Notes: a model not told the origin generated them from the sequence alone. A stretch of 64,000 nt of DNA from CAWGOF01 sp963824225 (GCA_963824225.1 CAWGOF010000003.1:3162001-3226000); one strand, 5' to 3'; shown: positions 24,331-33,665, counted from the first letter of the stretch. Program-made: numbers and translations.

Positions 24331-25851
24331 ATGGCAAAACTCCTACCCCCCGCGGGTGGCGCGGCGGTCCGGATGTACCGCATCGGTCACGGCGATTGTT
24401 TCCTCCTCGCGCTCGACGGGAAGAAGGCGAACGACCCGGCCTACGTCCTCATCGACTGCGGCTACAAGCCGGGCTCGCCGAAGTTCATCCACACGTCGTC
24501 CAAGGAGATCGCCGACGACATCCTGTCCGCCACGGGCGGGCGCGTCGACGTCGCGGTCCTGACGCACGAGCATCAGGACCATCTCAACGCGATCACCGAG
24601 GCCAACTTCAAGGACCTCGAGATCGGCGAGACCTGGTGCGCGTGGACCGAGGACCCGGACGACGATCTGGCCAACGACCTGCGCAAGCGGTTCAAGGACA
24701 AGATCCTCGGCCTCCTCGCCGCGCGGCAGCGGTTGAGCGTTGCCGGAGACGCAAAGCGCGTCGGCCGGCTCGACGACCTCCTGGCGTTCGAGCTCGGCGG
24801 CGACGACGAGGGGTTCGACGTCGACGCGGCGCTCGAGCTCCTGGGTGTAGACGCGGCCGACTCCATGAACAAGCGGGCGATGAGGCTGTTCAAGGACAAG
24901 GCCGAAGCAGTGAAGTTCATCCGCCCGCACCAGCAGATCCTGCGCGTGCCGAAGGCCAAGAACGCGCGCGTGTTCCCGCTCGGACCACCGTACGACACTG
25001 ATCTCCTCGCGACGCTGGACCCGATCGGGGACGAGGAGTTCGGTGTAGCTACGACCGCGCGCTCGGCGATCAGCCATTTCGCCGCGGCGGTTCTCGCCGC
25101 CGATCGCAACGAGCCGCCCGACGCGCCGTTCGGAAGCCGCTACTCGTTCCACTGGGAAGCGGCGCTCGACGGCAGCGATCCGTTCTTCACGACGTTCTAC
25201 GGGAAGGATGGGGACCGGCCGGCGTTGCGAACACCCGGCTCGGACAGCGCGATCGAGGAGGCGAACCCCGCCTGGCGGCGCATCGACAAGGACTGGCTCT
25301 ACGCCGCGGACCATCTCGCGCTCGACATGAACGATCAGACGAACAACTCGAGCCTCGTCCTCGCGTTCGAGCTGGGCGAGGGAGGCAAGGTCCTGCTGTT
25401 CGCCGCCGACGGCCAGCGCGGCAACTGGCTCTCGTGGTCCAAGAAGGAGTTCACGGACGGCGACAAGAAGATCTCGGCCAAGAGCCTGCTCGCGCGAACG
25501 ATCCTGTACAAGGTCGGGCACCACGGCAGCCACAACGGGACGCTCAACGGCCGGGCGACCGACGCCTACACGAACCTGTCGTGGATGGCCGAGGGCGACC
25601 ACGCGCGCGAGTTCTGCGCCATGATCACCGCCGTCCGAGCCTGGGCCGTGACACAGAAGGGCTGGGACCATCCGCTGAAGGCGATCAGGGACGCGCTGCT
25701 CAAGAAGGCCGCGGGGCGCGTGTTCCAGACCGACACCGACTTCGACGCCATGACGATGTCGCCCGGCAGCTCGACGTCCGACTGGAGCTCGTTCAAGAGG
25801 CGCGTGACCGGGACGCGGCTGTACTTCGAGTACCGGATCGACGGCGCCTGA
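24331..25851 (+). CDS. Metallo-beta-lactamase-fold hydrolase (ComEC-like)
   Basis: A 506-residue protein. Its N-terminal part has YRIGHGDCFLLALDG, VLIDCGY and the metal motif T78-HEHQDH-L (HxHxDH). The C-terminal part has VLLFAADGQ and KVGHHGSHNG, as in the MBL domain of ComEC-type proteins. A 200-residue insertion separates the two. Such proteins are hydrolases, often of phosphodiester or phosphate-ester bonds; soluble members appear next to proteases and other effectors in bacterial conflict loci. It is coupled to the metallopeptidase gene. Its stop is five bases from the stop of the opposing small gene. Confidence 0.82.
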   Translation: MAKLLPPAGGAAVRMYRIGHGDCFLLALDGKKANDPAYVLIDCGYKPGSPKFIHTSSKEIADDILSATGGRVDVAVLTHEHQDHLNAITEANFKDLEIGETWCAWTEDPDDDLANDLRKRFKDKILGLLAARQRLSVAGDAKRVGRLDDLLAFELGGDDEGFDVDAALELLGVDAADSMNKRAMRLFKDKAEAVKFIRPHQQILRVPKAKNARVFPLGPPYDTDLLATLDPIGDEEFGVATTARSAISHFAAAVLAADRNEPPDAPFGSRYSFHWEAALDGSDPFFTTFYGKDGDRPALRTPGSDSAIEEANPAWRRIDKDWLYAADHLALDMNDQTNNSSLVLAFELGEGGKVLLFAADGQRGNWLSWSKKEFTDGDKKISAKSLLARTILYKVGHHGSHNGTLNGRATDAYTNLSWMAEGDHAREFCAMITAVRAWAVTQKGWDHPLKAIRDALLKKAAGRVFQTDTDFDAMTMSPGSSTSDWSSFKRRVTGTRLYFEYRIDGA

Positions 25852-25856
25852 ACGGC

Positions 25857-26117
25857 TCAGTCGGCGTCGCCCGACCTCTCGCACACGCGCACGAACCGGA
25901 ACACGTCGCCGACGCGGTACCCCTCGAGCGTCACCGTTCGCCCGGAGAGCGCCTCGGTCGGCGCGTCGCGGAACGGGTTCCCGCCCACGCGCTGGAGCCG
26001 GTAGCGCTTGCCCTCGGCCGTCGTGAGCACGACGCCCTGGTGCTCGCTCGCCGTGCCGTGGAGCACGCCGCGCGTCTCGACGCTCCCGGCGATCGTCTCG
26101 AGCTGGCGCGGAGGCAT
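25857..26117 (-). CDS. Small hypothetical protein, possibly OB-like
   Basis: An 86-residue strand-rich protein with GVLHGTASEHQGVVLTT, YRLQRVGGNPF and TVTLEGYRVGDVFRFV, which looks like a small beta-barrel of OB type (a guess from pattern only). It is the last gene of the minus-strand unit behind the caspase-like peptidase, four bases downstream. It could be a regulator or chaperone of that peptidase; nothing in the sequence proves it. Confidence 0.6.
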   Translation of the reverse strand: MPPRQLETIAGSVETRGVLHGTASEHQGVVLTTAEGKRYRLQRVGGNPFRDAPTEALSGRTVTLEGYRVGDVFRFVRVCERSGDAD

Positions 26118-26121
26118 CGAT

Positions 26122-27777
26122 TCATGACGTCGCGAGGACCCGTGTCCGGATGAGCCGCCCGCGCTCGTCGGTCTCCACCTTGATCATGCGCGCGTCAATG
26201 ACGCGATCGGTCTTCTTGCGCGCGGAGTAATAGTACTCGTACGTCTCGGCCGAGGCCAAGGCGCCCGACGTTCGACGCTTCGCCGGAGCGACTGCGAGTG
26301 CCTTGCCCCTACGCAGCTCGGGCTGCACGATCTTTCGCTTCACCGCATGAACGAGTGGCTTGCCGAACACGAAGCCCTGGAGATCGACGGCGGCCGACTC
26401 TCGCGCCTTGGCGAATGCCGAGCCCGCGGCCCGGGCCATCGTCGGACGTGGCGCTCGGACGGCGACGGCGATCTTCTTGTCCGGTCGAGTGACGACGCGG
26501 CGCTCGGGCAACGTGGTTCTCAGCTGCACGGCGGCGACGTGCGCGTGCGCCCGCCGCGCGCGCCTCGCGGCGGCCTCCGATCCGTCGAGGCTCGCCATCG
26601 CCGGCGCATGGGGCCGGGGGACCAGATGGATCGAGGGATCGCCGAGCAGGTGGTACTGGATCAGCGTCTTCTCCTCGGCGATGTCCGGCACGTTCCCTTG
26701 CGCCTCGATCCACCGCAGGAACCCCTGCTTCGATTCGAGCAACGCCCGGCCCAGGGATGCCCCGTTCATCACGGCCTTGAGCGCGCCGGCGACGATCCAG
26801 TCGGCGCACTGCATGTCCTCGAAGCCGACCCATGCGATCGTCGTCGCGCCGAAGTAGCCGTACGCACCCTGGCGCAGGTAGGTCGTCGGGATCGGCGGCT
26901 CTCCCGGCGACACGGCGGCGGAGTCTGCGGGATCGAACACGAGCCCGCCGTAGCAGCACATCGCACCGACGACCGTTCCTGCGGTCGTCGTGTTCTTCAG
27001 GTCGGCGGACGACAGCACGTCGGGGTAGCTGTTGCCCTTCTGTCCGTAGAACGACGCGTCGATCGCCGCGCCGTGGCACTTGATCATCTGGAACTTCGTG
27101 CCGTAGCGCTGCGACGCGGCCCCAGGCGCCGTTCGCGTGGTCGGCGGGGAGATGAGAAGTCGATCCGCCGTGCGCGAGAGATACGAGACGCACGCATCCC
27201 CGGCCTTCTTCCACACGTCGCAGCACACGAGGTAGTCGTTCTGGAAATCACTGGCCGACCCAGGCTTCCACGCCTCGACCGCGGCGACGTAGTCCAGGAG
27301 TGCCGCAGGATCGCTCGCGCCGGGCAGGTCGGGGATGCGCCCGACGACGCGGTCCGGCACGAGGTAGCTTTGTCTGCGGCCCGCCACGAACGGCTTGGAC
27401 GACGCGTACGGGTTGTCGGTCGGAACGAGCTGGTCCGAGTCGCCATTTTCTCCTTCGAACGATGGGTTCGGCACCTCGAAATACGGGACGACGTCACCCG
27501 AGCCGAGGAGGACGAGGTAGTCCGGCGACAGCGCGGCGAACAGCTGGTCGATCGCCTTCTTGCACTTCGACGGCGTTGGGTCCCCCGACACGGGGAGCGC
27601 CTTGTACTTCTTCAACGCTTTGGCGTCGTCGAGGTGCAGGTAGATCGTCGTCACGCCGCGAGTCGCATCCTTCTTGATCAAGCTGCCGATCGCCTTGTCG
27701 ATGCGGGCTGCACCGGCGGCGCCATACTTGCGCTTGAGGTGGGACTCGAGCGTCGCGATGAGCTTGATCGTCTTCAC
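26122..27777 (-). CDS. C25/caspase-like cysteine peptidase
   Basis: A 551-residue protein without signal peptide. The first 380 residues look like a clan CD peptidase of the gingipain (C25) type: strands such as YLVLLGSGDVVPYF, the catalytic His235 in MIKCHGAAID and the catalytic Cys274 or Cys275 in VVGAMCCYGGLVF, then YFGATTIAW and YHLLGDPSIHL, the latter common near the end of C25 domains. The last 150 residues are basic and Ala-rich and may be a regulatory tail. Secreted C25 enzymes need a signal peptide; this one has none, so it probably acts inside the cell. Its GTG overlaps the stop of the upstream gene. Confidence 0.8.
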   Translation of the reverse strand: MKTIKLIATLESHLKRKYGAAGAARIDKAIGSLIKKDATRGVTTIYLHLDDAKALKKYKALPVSGDPTPSKCKKAIDQLFAALSPDYLVLLGSGDVVPYFEVPNPSFEGENGDSDQLVPTDNPYASSKPFVAGRRQSYLVPDRVVGRIPDLPGASDPAALLDYVAAVEAWKPGSASDFQNDYLVCCDVWKKAGDACVSYLSRTADRLLISPPTTRTAPGAASQRYGTKFQMIKCHGAAIDASFYGQKGNSYPDVLSSADLKNTTTAGTVVGAMCCYGGLVFDPADSAAVSPGEPPIPTTYLRQGAYGYFGATTIAWVGFEDMQCADWIVAGALKAVMNGASLGRALLESKQGFLRWIEAQGNVPDIAEEKTLIQYHLLGDPSIHLVPRPHAPAMASLDGSEAAARRARRAHAHVAAVQLRTTLPERRVVTRPDKKIAVAVRAPRPTMARAAGSAFAKARESAAVDLQGFVFGKPLVHAVKRKIVQPELRRGKALAVAPAKRRTSGALASAETYEYYYSARKKTDRVIDARMIKVETDERGRLIRTRVLATS

Positions 27778-28817
27778 GGTAGCTCCTCGAGCTTCAGCTC
27801 GTCGGACAGGATGTTCCGGGCTAGAGCGTTGAACTCGTCGATCCGCGCTTCCTTCTCCGGCCCGTCGGGCAGGCCACCGATCTCCTTGCGCAGCGATTCG
27901 GCCTTCCGCCGGAACTGAGCGTCGTTGTACAGCTTGACCGCGTCGACGAGCCCGTCGAGGACGGTGACGCCCGCCCCCTGAGACCGGTAGAACCGCTCGA
28001 GGATCGCGGCCGTGGCGGCCCGCGGGACGAAGCCCTCGAACGCGTTGTTCTTCCGTCCGTCGAGACTGATGACGACGTACGGCACGTCTCCCGTGTATTC
28101 CTCGTTGGTACCGACCTTCATCAGCCGGTCCCCCCGCAATTCGTAGCCCGTGAGCATCGACCGATCGAGCTCCTCGTCGGTCAACAGACGGAAGTCCGCG
28201 ACGGGCGGCAGCGCCCCGGGGAGCGTGAACGTGAGCCCCTCGGTCGCGCGCATTACCGGCTGGCCATCGACGAGCGCTTCGCCGAGCCTGCCGATGAGTC
28301 GCGTCAGGATCCCGGCGCCAAACAGCACCCCGCTTGCCGGCGCGAACGCCGGGATGCCACCGAGGCCAGTGAACACGCTCGCGGCCTTGTCGAAGGCGTC
28401 CTTGGGGAACTCGTCGAACACGACCTCGATGGTCAGGATCGAGTCGGCCTGGGTCAACGCCGGAGCGTAGAACACGAGCGGCGTGCCTTCGTCGGTCGCC
28501 GCGGGAAGGGCGACCGACGCGTTTCGCCGTACGTCCTTCTTCAGGAAGTTCACTGCCCGCGGTGCCGCGTTGTACACCTCGATACCCTTCATGGCGCTGA
28601 CGACGAGCATGTCCTTGGCCCCACCGAACGCGCCCTTCGGGTAGCGGCCCGTGTACACGTTGCGAATCATCACGGTCAACGGTTTGCCCGGACCGACCGG
28701 AAAGAACTCGGTCGGCGGTGCGGCCGCCATGCTCCGGGCGAACGAGCGATCGGCGACTTTCTCGCGAAACGCCGCTTCGGTGTACAGCTTGGAACCCAGG
28801 GCGCGATAGATCGGCAT
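27774..28817 (-). CDS. Unknown protein coupled to the caspase-like peptidase
   Basis: A 347-residue protein I do not recognise. The N-terminal third is strand-rich (PLTVMIRNVYTG, MLVVSAMKGIEVY). A glycine/hydrophobic stretch spans about 148-179 (VFTGLGGIPAFAPASGVLF and GAGILTRLIG) and could insert into a membrane. The C-terminal half is soluble and charged, with a YVVISLDGRKNN strand and a final helical region. It starts with ATG after GGAGGT and its TGA overlaps the GTG of the caspase-like peptidase. Tight coupling makes it a natural partner, substrate or inhibitor of that enzyme; this is inference. Confidence 0.7.
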   Translation of the reverse strand: MPIYRALGSKLYTEAAFREKVADRSFARSMAAAPPTEFFPVGPGKPLTVMIRNVYTGRYPKGAFGGAKDMLVVSAMKGIEVYNAAPRAVNFLKKDVRRNASVALPAATDEGTPLVFYAPALTQADSILTIEVVFDEFPKDAFDKAASVFTGLGGIPAFAPASGVLFGAGILTRLIGRLGEALVDGQPVMRATEGLTFTLPGALPPVADFRLLTDEELDRSMLTGYELRGDRLMKVGTNEEYTGDVPYVVISLDGRKNNAFEGFVPRAATAAILERFYRSQGAGVTVLDGLVDAVKLYNDAQFRRKAESLRKEIGGLPDGPEKEARIDEFNALARNILSDELKLEELP

Positions 28818-28914
28818 GGCGTACCTCCGTTCCAAGTGGTCGGACTCACGTGCCGGATTACCGCGAGCTCTGTGGAGGTCTTCAGGACCTGGCGTGTCGA
28901 TCGCGCAGACGCGG

Positions 28915-31356
28915 CTACTTCGGAGATTCAAACTTGTTTGTCCAGACGATCGAGTATACGGAGAACCTCGAGCTCGTTCTCGGGCCGGCATGGGCTTCGA
29001 ACTCTTCCGAACTTGTGGCGTCGAGTAGGCTGGGCAACGACCAATCGTGGTTCGGTCGTTGGTACGACACCTCTCCGGGAAAGGACACCCGCTGCCCGAG
29101 CTTCTGGTCAAGGAACGTCCTCACAGCGTCCTTTCCTTCGCAACTGAGCATACGAGGCCAGTAGATGTCGAGGACCCGCTGTACCTCGGATACTCGCTGC
29201 TTGCCGGCAAGATCCAGCAACGCCAACGCCGGTACCATGAATACGCTGTTCGCCGTGGCCAGAAGCTCGCACACTTGCTGCTGGACGGCGAACGTGTCGG
29301 TCCACAGCTGTGCATCGCCGCCGAGCGCCAGCGCACCCGCATATGCGGCACCGATATCGATGTCCAGATCCTCGACTACCCCTTGTCTGAACGCCGGCAA
29401 CCGGAAGTCTTTCCACCAGGCGGTGAGTGCCGTGAGCGCGGTCGGGCGAAGATGTGCCCGTGTCGCGTAGTGTCGGCACGCAACGAGGATGCAGGCCCCA
29501 CGCGCCCACGAATCGTGGTGTCGCCAGCCCTCTTGAAGGAGATCCGCCCATACGGTGTTTCCCCCGGACCCCAGCGCGGCCTGACCAATCGCCGCGAGGG
29601 CGATCACGTCGTCGCAGCGTGACTCGACTACGGAATTCCCCAGGCAACGCGCGACGAGCAACGCCTCGTCGACCGGGAAGCTGTCGGGCAACAACGCCGC
29701 CAGCCGCTTGCCGCTCAACTCTACGAGCTGCTCCAGCGGGCGGTGTGTGGAATCTCTCTCGCGGAACACCTGGTGATCGAATACTCGCTCGATCTCCTCG
29801 CACCACTGTTCCAATCGACAGACGAAGTCACGCCGGTCCCAGTCGCTTTCCAGCAGGACCCTTCGATACGCATCGATGTAGACGTCCTTTTCTCGCCATT
29901 GCACGCCTGCGGAAAGACAGGCGTGCGTGCGGAGCACGGGGTCCGAGTCGTAGCTCCCGGTTGGAACGACACGAATCAAGCGCTGTCTCAACAAATAATC
30001 CAGTTCGGGAATCAGTTCGAGTTGGCTGTGCGACAGCATAGCAGCCAGATGTTGCAGCGGGACGCCGGTTCTCGAGGCACAAGCCATGGCACCGATCGCA
30101 CTCAGGCCCAGCCCGGTCTGTACGAGTTGAGGCAGCGCCTGAAGCAGGAGTTTGCCCCAACTCTCGACCGGTTCCTGTCCGCGAGTCCAGCCGTGGTGCT
30201 CGGCAGCCGCCAGGATGCGAAGCTGCGCAGGCGACACCTTCTGTCCCGCGGCGAACAGGGCCTGCAGGGCGGCATGTGTGTGGGGCGTGCCGAAGATCTC
30301 GCACGCAGCAGCGATCTCTTCGTTCGCCAGGGCCGGAACGATGATCAGGCGTTCATCGCATTCCGTGGCGCAACCTAGCGATCGAAGGACTTGCTCGCCG
30401 ACGGCTCGATCGCTCGTGGTCACGGCCAGATGCTTGATCGTGTTGGAGCGCACATACAACCGCTCCAACCGCGGCGCGTTGCACGAGGACGCGCCGTCAA
30501 CGACGATCGTCACCGCGTTTGCAATCGGACTCGAATTGAACTGCGCGAGGCTGGCATCGAACCAAACACGACTGGCGCCCAAGTGACCGCCGGCCGCGGC
30601 CGCAAGCTGCGACTTGCCCATTCCGGAGTCGCCCGTGATGACGCAAAGCCCAAACGGTCGGCCGGGGACGGGGCGATGCAGGGCTTCCACCACGCGAGCC
30701 ATCAAGGCGTCTCGGGGAAGGGAAGCTGCAGGAATCGCCCACGGGTCGAAGACTCCGGAGTCCTGACCAAACACAAGAGAGGCGCTCGGAAAGGCGGTCA
30801 AGATCTGGGATGATGAACGTGCAAATCCGACTGCCGCGGTCTCTCCCATGTAGGACGAAACGAGCCCGACGACACCGCCGAGTGACTCGCTCCATAGGGG
30901 TCCGCCGCTGAAGCCCCGCGCAAGCGACGGGCTGCCGTCGGAACGAACGACAACCGACTCATCCGGACGAAAGGCGACGACGAGTCCCGAAAAAGGGAGT
31001 CCGCCCTCGACATAGAGCTCAGGAAAGCCGTATGCGGTGACCTGTGTGCCGATGGCAACCTGGTCCTTCGGCACGATGGGTGCGCGCGCACATTCCTTGG
31101 GCGCAGCATTCGAAAGCTCGACCAGAACCACACGATCGGCGTCAAGGTCGTCCGAGCTGTCGCACCCAGTTCCGGCGATCGAATCGACTCCCGGTAGAAA
31201 TGGGAACCGACACACGACCTTCCGGCCGGGAGTGCCAAGCACATGGCCGACGGTCGCCACGGCACGGCTCGAGACGAGCACGCCGCAACCAAGGACCTGT
31301 TGCGTATCTCGATCGACGACTCGCACAAGCGCACGGCCGAACGGTGATGGACTCAT
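28915..31356 (-). CDS. Trypsin-like protease fused to a STAND-type NTPase
   Basis: An 813-residue protein with an N-terminal trypsin-fold domain (about 5-185): His38 in ATVGHVLG, Asp74 in LDADRVVLVEL and Ser150 in ARGFSGGPLW. Then comes a P-loop NTPase with Walker A GDSGMGKS (242-249) and Walker B VTIVVDGAS (Asp287), and a long helical C-terminal region (about 400-813) of TPR/HEAT-like type that should act as sensor. Fusions of trypsin to STAND ATPases are known from bacterial conflict systems, where an invader signal triggers oligomerisation and proteolysis. No signal peptide is present. GAGGA precedes the ATG, and base composition looks less GC-rich than neighbours. Confidence 0.85.
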   Translation of the reverse strand: MSPSPFGRALVRVVDRDTQQVLGCGVLVSSRAVATVGHVLGTPGRKVVCRFPFLPGVDSIAGTGCDSSDDLDADRVVLVELSNAAPKECARAPIVPKDQVAIGTQVTAYGFPELYVEGGLPFSGLVVAFRPDESVVVRSDGSPSLARGFSGGPLWSESLGGVVGLVSSYMGETAAVGFARSSSQILTAFPSASLVFGQDSGVFDPWAIPAASLPRDALMARVVEALHRPVPGRPFGLCVITGDSGMGKSQLAAAAGGHLGASRVWFDASLAQFNSSPIANAVTIVVDGASSCNAPRLERLYVRSNTIKHLAVTTSDRAVGEQVLRSLGCATECDERLIIVPALANEEIAAACEIFGTPHTHAALQALFAAGQKVSPAQLRILAAAEHHGWTRGQEPVESWGKLLLQALPQLVQTGLGLSAIGAMACASRTGVPLQHLAAMLSHSQLELIPELDYLLRQRLIRVVPTGSYDSDPVLRTHACLSAGVQWREKDVYIDAYRRVLLESDWDRRDFVCRLEQWCEEIERVFDHQVFRERDSTHRPLEQLVELSGKRLAALLPDSFPVDEALLVARCLGNSVVESRCDDVIALAAIGQAALGSGGNTVWADLLQEGWRHHDSWARGACILVACRHYATRAHLRPTALTALTAWWKDFRLPAFRQGVVEDLDIDIGAAYAGALALGGDAQLWTDTFAVQQQVCELLATANSVFMVPALALLDLAGKQRVSEVQRVLDIYWPRMLSCEGKDAVRTFLDQKLGQRVSFPGEVSYQRPNHDWSLPSLLDATSSEEFEAHAGPRTSSRFSVYSIVWTNKFESPK

Positions 31357-31376
31357 TGTTCCTCGCCGCGGCGAAC

Positions 31377-31703
31377 CTAGCGTGATACCGGTTCGTTTCG
31401 TTTCCACTTCAGTCCGATCCTGAAATCCACCGCGCCTTCAACCGAAGCGAGTGCGGGCAAGCCACCCTTCGAGGAGAGTTTGACGCCGACGTCAATGCAG
31501 ACTTCGTCGGCAACGTCTCGATATGCTTTCTGAAAGTCAGCCAGCGCAGGTCGTAGCGAGCTCAGTGCTTCATCGAATCGGGCCGCAGCGGCCTTTCCGA
31601 CGCTCGAACCCAGCCCGGCGCGGATCTCCCCTTCTTGCACCGAGGTGCACTCGAACTCCACCACTTCGCCTGTAGACGCGACAAAAGCGAGACTCTGTTT
31701 CAT
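31377..31703 (-). CDS. Trypco1-like (trypsin co-occurring domain) protein
   Basis: A 108-residue protein whose layout matches the family known as trypsin co-occurring domain 1 (CU044_2847 family). It has an N-terminal strand pair (SLAFVASTGEVVEFEC), a helix ARFDEALSSLRPALADF and the terminal strands EVCIDVGVKLSSKGG and AVDFRIGLKW. It lies directly upstream of the trypsin-STAND gene, 20 bases apart, which is where this family is usually found. It is thought to partner or guard the protease. A strong GGGAGG precedes the ATG. Confidence 0.75.
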   Translation of the reverse strand: MKQSLAFVASTGEVVEFECTSVQEGEIRAGLGSSVGKAAAARFDEALSSLRPALADFQKAYRDVADEVCIDVGVKLSSKGGLPALASVEGAVDFRIGLKWKRNEPVSR

Positions 31704-31848
31704 GACGACCTCCCTTGCTGCCGTTCCTCTCGTCCCCAGTCTTGCCGCGTGTTTCCCGGGCCGGAATCGGCGTATTCGCGGATTCCAGCGCACGACTCGC
31801 TGGCTGGCAAGAGCAAGTCCTGCCGCCGCAAGTCGCTCCTTTCCATCG

Positions 31849-33627
31849 TCACGGCGTGGTGACGCCGGCGAAGTTGAGCAGATCGGCGAACGTGAAGTTC
31901 CCCGGCGTGGCCGAGGGCAACGACGGCGTGAAGCCCGCCGTGTGGACGAACGACGTGGCTTCGCGCTTGAGCATCCGGACGAAGGTCCGGGCCACGATGC
32001 GGGAGCCGACCGGGCCGAGCTTGTCGCCGCCCTGGAGCACCGCGGCCTCGCGCAGAATGTAGTACCAGAGCGGGGTCTTCTTCAGCAGGATCCCGCCCGC
32101 CGAGTTGAGCACCGCGAGTTCGTTGGGCGGGAGGCCGGCCTGGATCTGCGCCGCCGTCATCGGCGCGACGCCGAACTGCCTGGCCATGCCCTGGCCGCTC
32201 GGAAGGCCCAGCGCCAGGCCGCGCCTGAGGTTGCGCTGCGCCAGGATCGTCATCATTCCCGTGAAGCCGGGCAGCATCTCGAGGCCGCTCGCCAGCACGC
32301 TGTCGATCTTGCGCGCCTTGTTGTTCACCGGAACGACGAACCCCGTGTCGAAGAACGCGTTGAAGTCGACGACCCAGTTGGAGAACACGGGGAGCCGCGG
32401 GACGCGCGCGAACTCGAAGACCTGGCCCAGCGTGGCGGTCGGGAAGTTGAAGTTCACCCAGTACTGGTCGCGGATCATGCTGTGGCCGAACCGGTACGCG
32501 GCAACCGCGAACTCGACCGGCATCCGGAACGCGCTGTTGATCGGCGCGACGACCGAGGTCATCGCCGAGCTGACGACGGACGCGCCGCAGATGCGCTCGA
32601 GGAAGTCGTGGACCACCGCCCACTGGTAGTGGTGCTTCACGATCTTCTTGGCCTCGACGAAGCTGTCCCCGGTGAACCCGGCGGCGACGAGCATGTCGAC
32701 CACGCGGTTGTGGAACCGCAGCATCGCGTGGTGGAGCTGCGACACGATCAGGTTCTCGTCATTGCGGGGGTCGCCGATGATTGCGGTCAACGTCGTGGGA
32801 GCGCGGGGCACGTCGAAGTCCGACTTCTGCACCATCGCTGCCGGCGTGCCGGCCGCTCCCGCGGGGCCGCCGGGGCCGACCGGCGTGTTCGAACCGACGA
32901 CGAGCCGGATCGCGGTCGACGGGCCGCTCGACGGGAACACGTAGCGGTACGGATCGAGCGCCGGGCCGCGGCCGTATACCGAATCGAGATCGAGCACCGG
33001 ACTGCGCATGTTGTGGATCGTGTTGGCGTCGGTCGCGGCGTCGAGCGTCGACGACACGTCGAACGTGATGTCGTGGTCGACGAACTGTCCGACGTAGGTG
33101 AACCCGGCCGGGATGGGGGAGTCGGGGGCGGTCTCCCGGCCGGGATCACCCATGAGCGCCCCAAGCTGATCCATCAGACCGATCGACGTCGCGTTGAACG
33201 GCAGCTTCGTCGCCGCACGAATCCCGGGCGACGACATGTAGCCGAACATGTCGGCGCACGGCGACTTGAGCCAGGCCCACGGGAACCAGGCGAGCGACAG
33301 CCGGGCGCCGTGGAACCGACGGGCCTCGTGCTTGAGAGCAGAAACCGACGCTCGCACCTCGACCGGAACGCGGTCCATCGGAACGGCGCTCTTGGGATCG
33401 ACGCGCTTCGCCGCTTCCATCACCGTCGCGGTGTCGGCACCGGGCTTCACGCCGCTCTCGCTCAGCCGCCGGCGCAGCTCGTTCGCGCTCCCCGCCCGGA
33501 CCTTCGTGCGCCGGCGGCGGGCCGGCGGCGACTCGATCTGCGCCTGTACGTAGGCTGGAAGCGGCCCCGGGCCGGTCGTAGCCTTCCGGGTCCTCTTGGG
33601 CGGTCTCCTCGGTCCTCGTTTGGCCAT
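31849..33627 (-). CDS. Animal-type haem peroxidase, cytoplasmic
   Basis: A 592-residue member of the peroxidase-cyclooxygenase (animal haem peroxidase) superfamily. The distal site is GQFVDHDITFD (His185, Asp186), the conserved DPRNDEN is at 285-291, and the proximal His381 is in YRFGHSMIRDQY. The N-terminus is very basic (about 1-45) and not a signal peptide, unusual because most relatives are exported. The reaction would be peroxide-dependent oxidation of halide, thiocyanate or organic substrates. I chose the ATG at 33627, preceded by GGTGGAGGG. It diverges from the sigma-factor gene and precedes Trypco1 on the same strand, 145 bases away. Confidence 0.85.
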   Translation of the reverse strand: MAKRGPRRPPKRTRKATTGPGPLPAYVQAQIESPPARRRRTKVRAGSANELRRRLSESGVKPGADTATVMEAAKRVDPKSAVPMDRVPVEVRASVSALKHEARRFHGARLSLAWFPWAWLKSPCADMFGYMSSPGIRAATKLPFNATSIGLMDQLGALMGDPGRETAPDSPIPAGFTYVGQFVDHDITFDVSSTLDAATDANTIHNMRSPVLDLDSVYGRGPALDPYRYVFPSSGPSTAIRLVVGSNTPVGPGGPAGAAGTPAAMVQKSDFDVPRAPTTLTAIIGDPRNDENLIVSQLHHAMLRFHNRVVDMLVAAGFTGDSFVEAKKIVKHHYQWAVVHDFLERICGASVVSSAMTSVVAPINSAFRMPVEFAVAAYRFGHSMIRDQYWVNFNFPTATLGQVFEFARVPRLPVFSNWVVDFNAFFDTGFVVPVNNKARKIDSVLASGLEMLPGFTGMMTILAQRNLRRGLALGLPSGQGMARQFGVAPMTAAQIQAGLPPNELAVLNSAGGILLKKTPLWYYILREAAVLQGGDKLGPVGSRIVARTFVRMLKREATSFVHTAGFTPSLPSATPGNFTFADLLNFAGVTTP

Positions 33628-33665
33628 GGGTCCCTCCACCTCTTTCAGTAGGAGGAGTCGGACCT

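Noticed and set aside
27774..28817. Gasdermin identity for the caspase-associated protein
   Set aside because: No gasdermin-like sequence or length match is visible; only the gene pairing is similar, so I left the function open.
31357..31407. Longer start for the trypsin-STAND protein
   Set aside because: It would overlap the Trypco1-like gene; the ATG at 31356 has GAGGA before it and the trypsin fold starts directly after.
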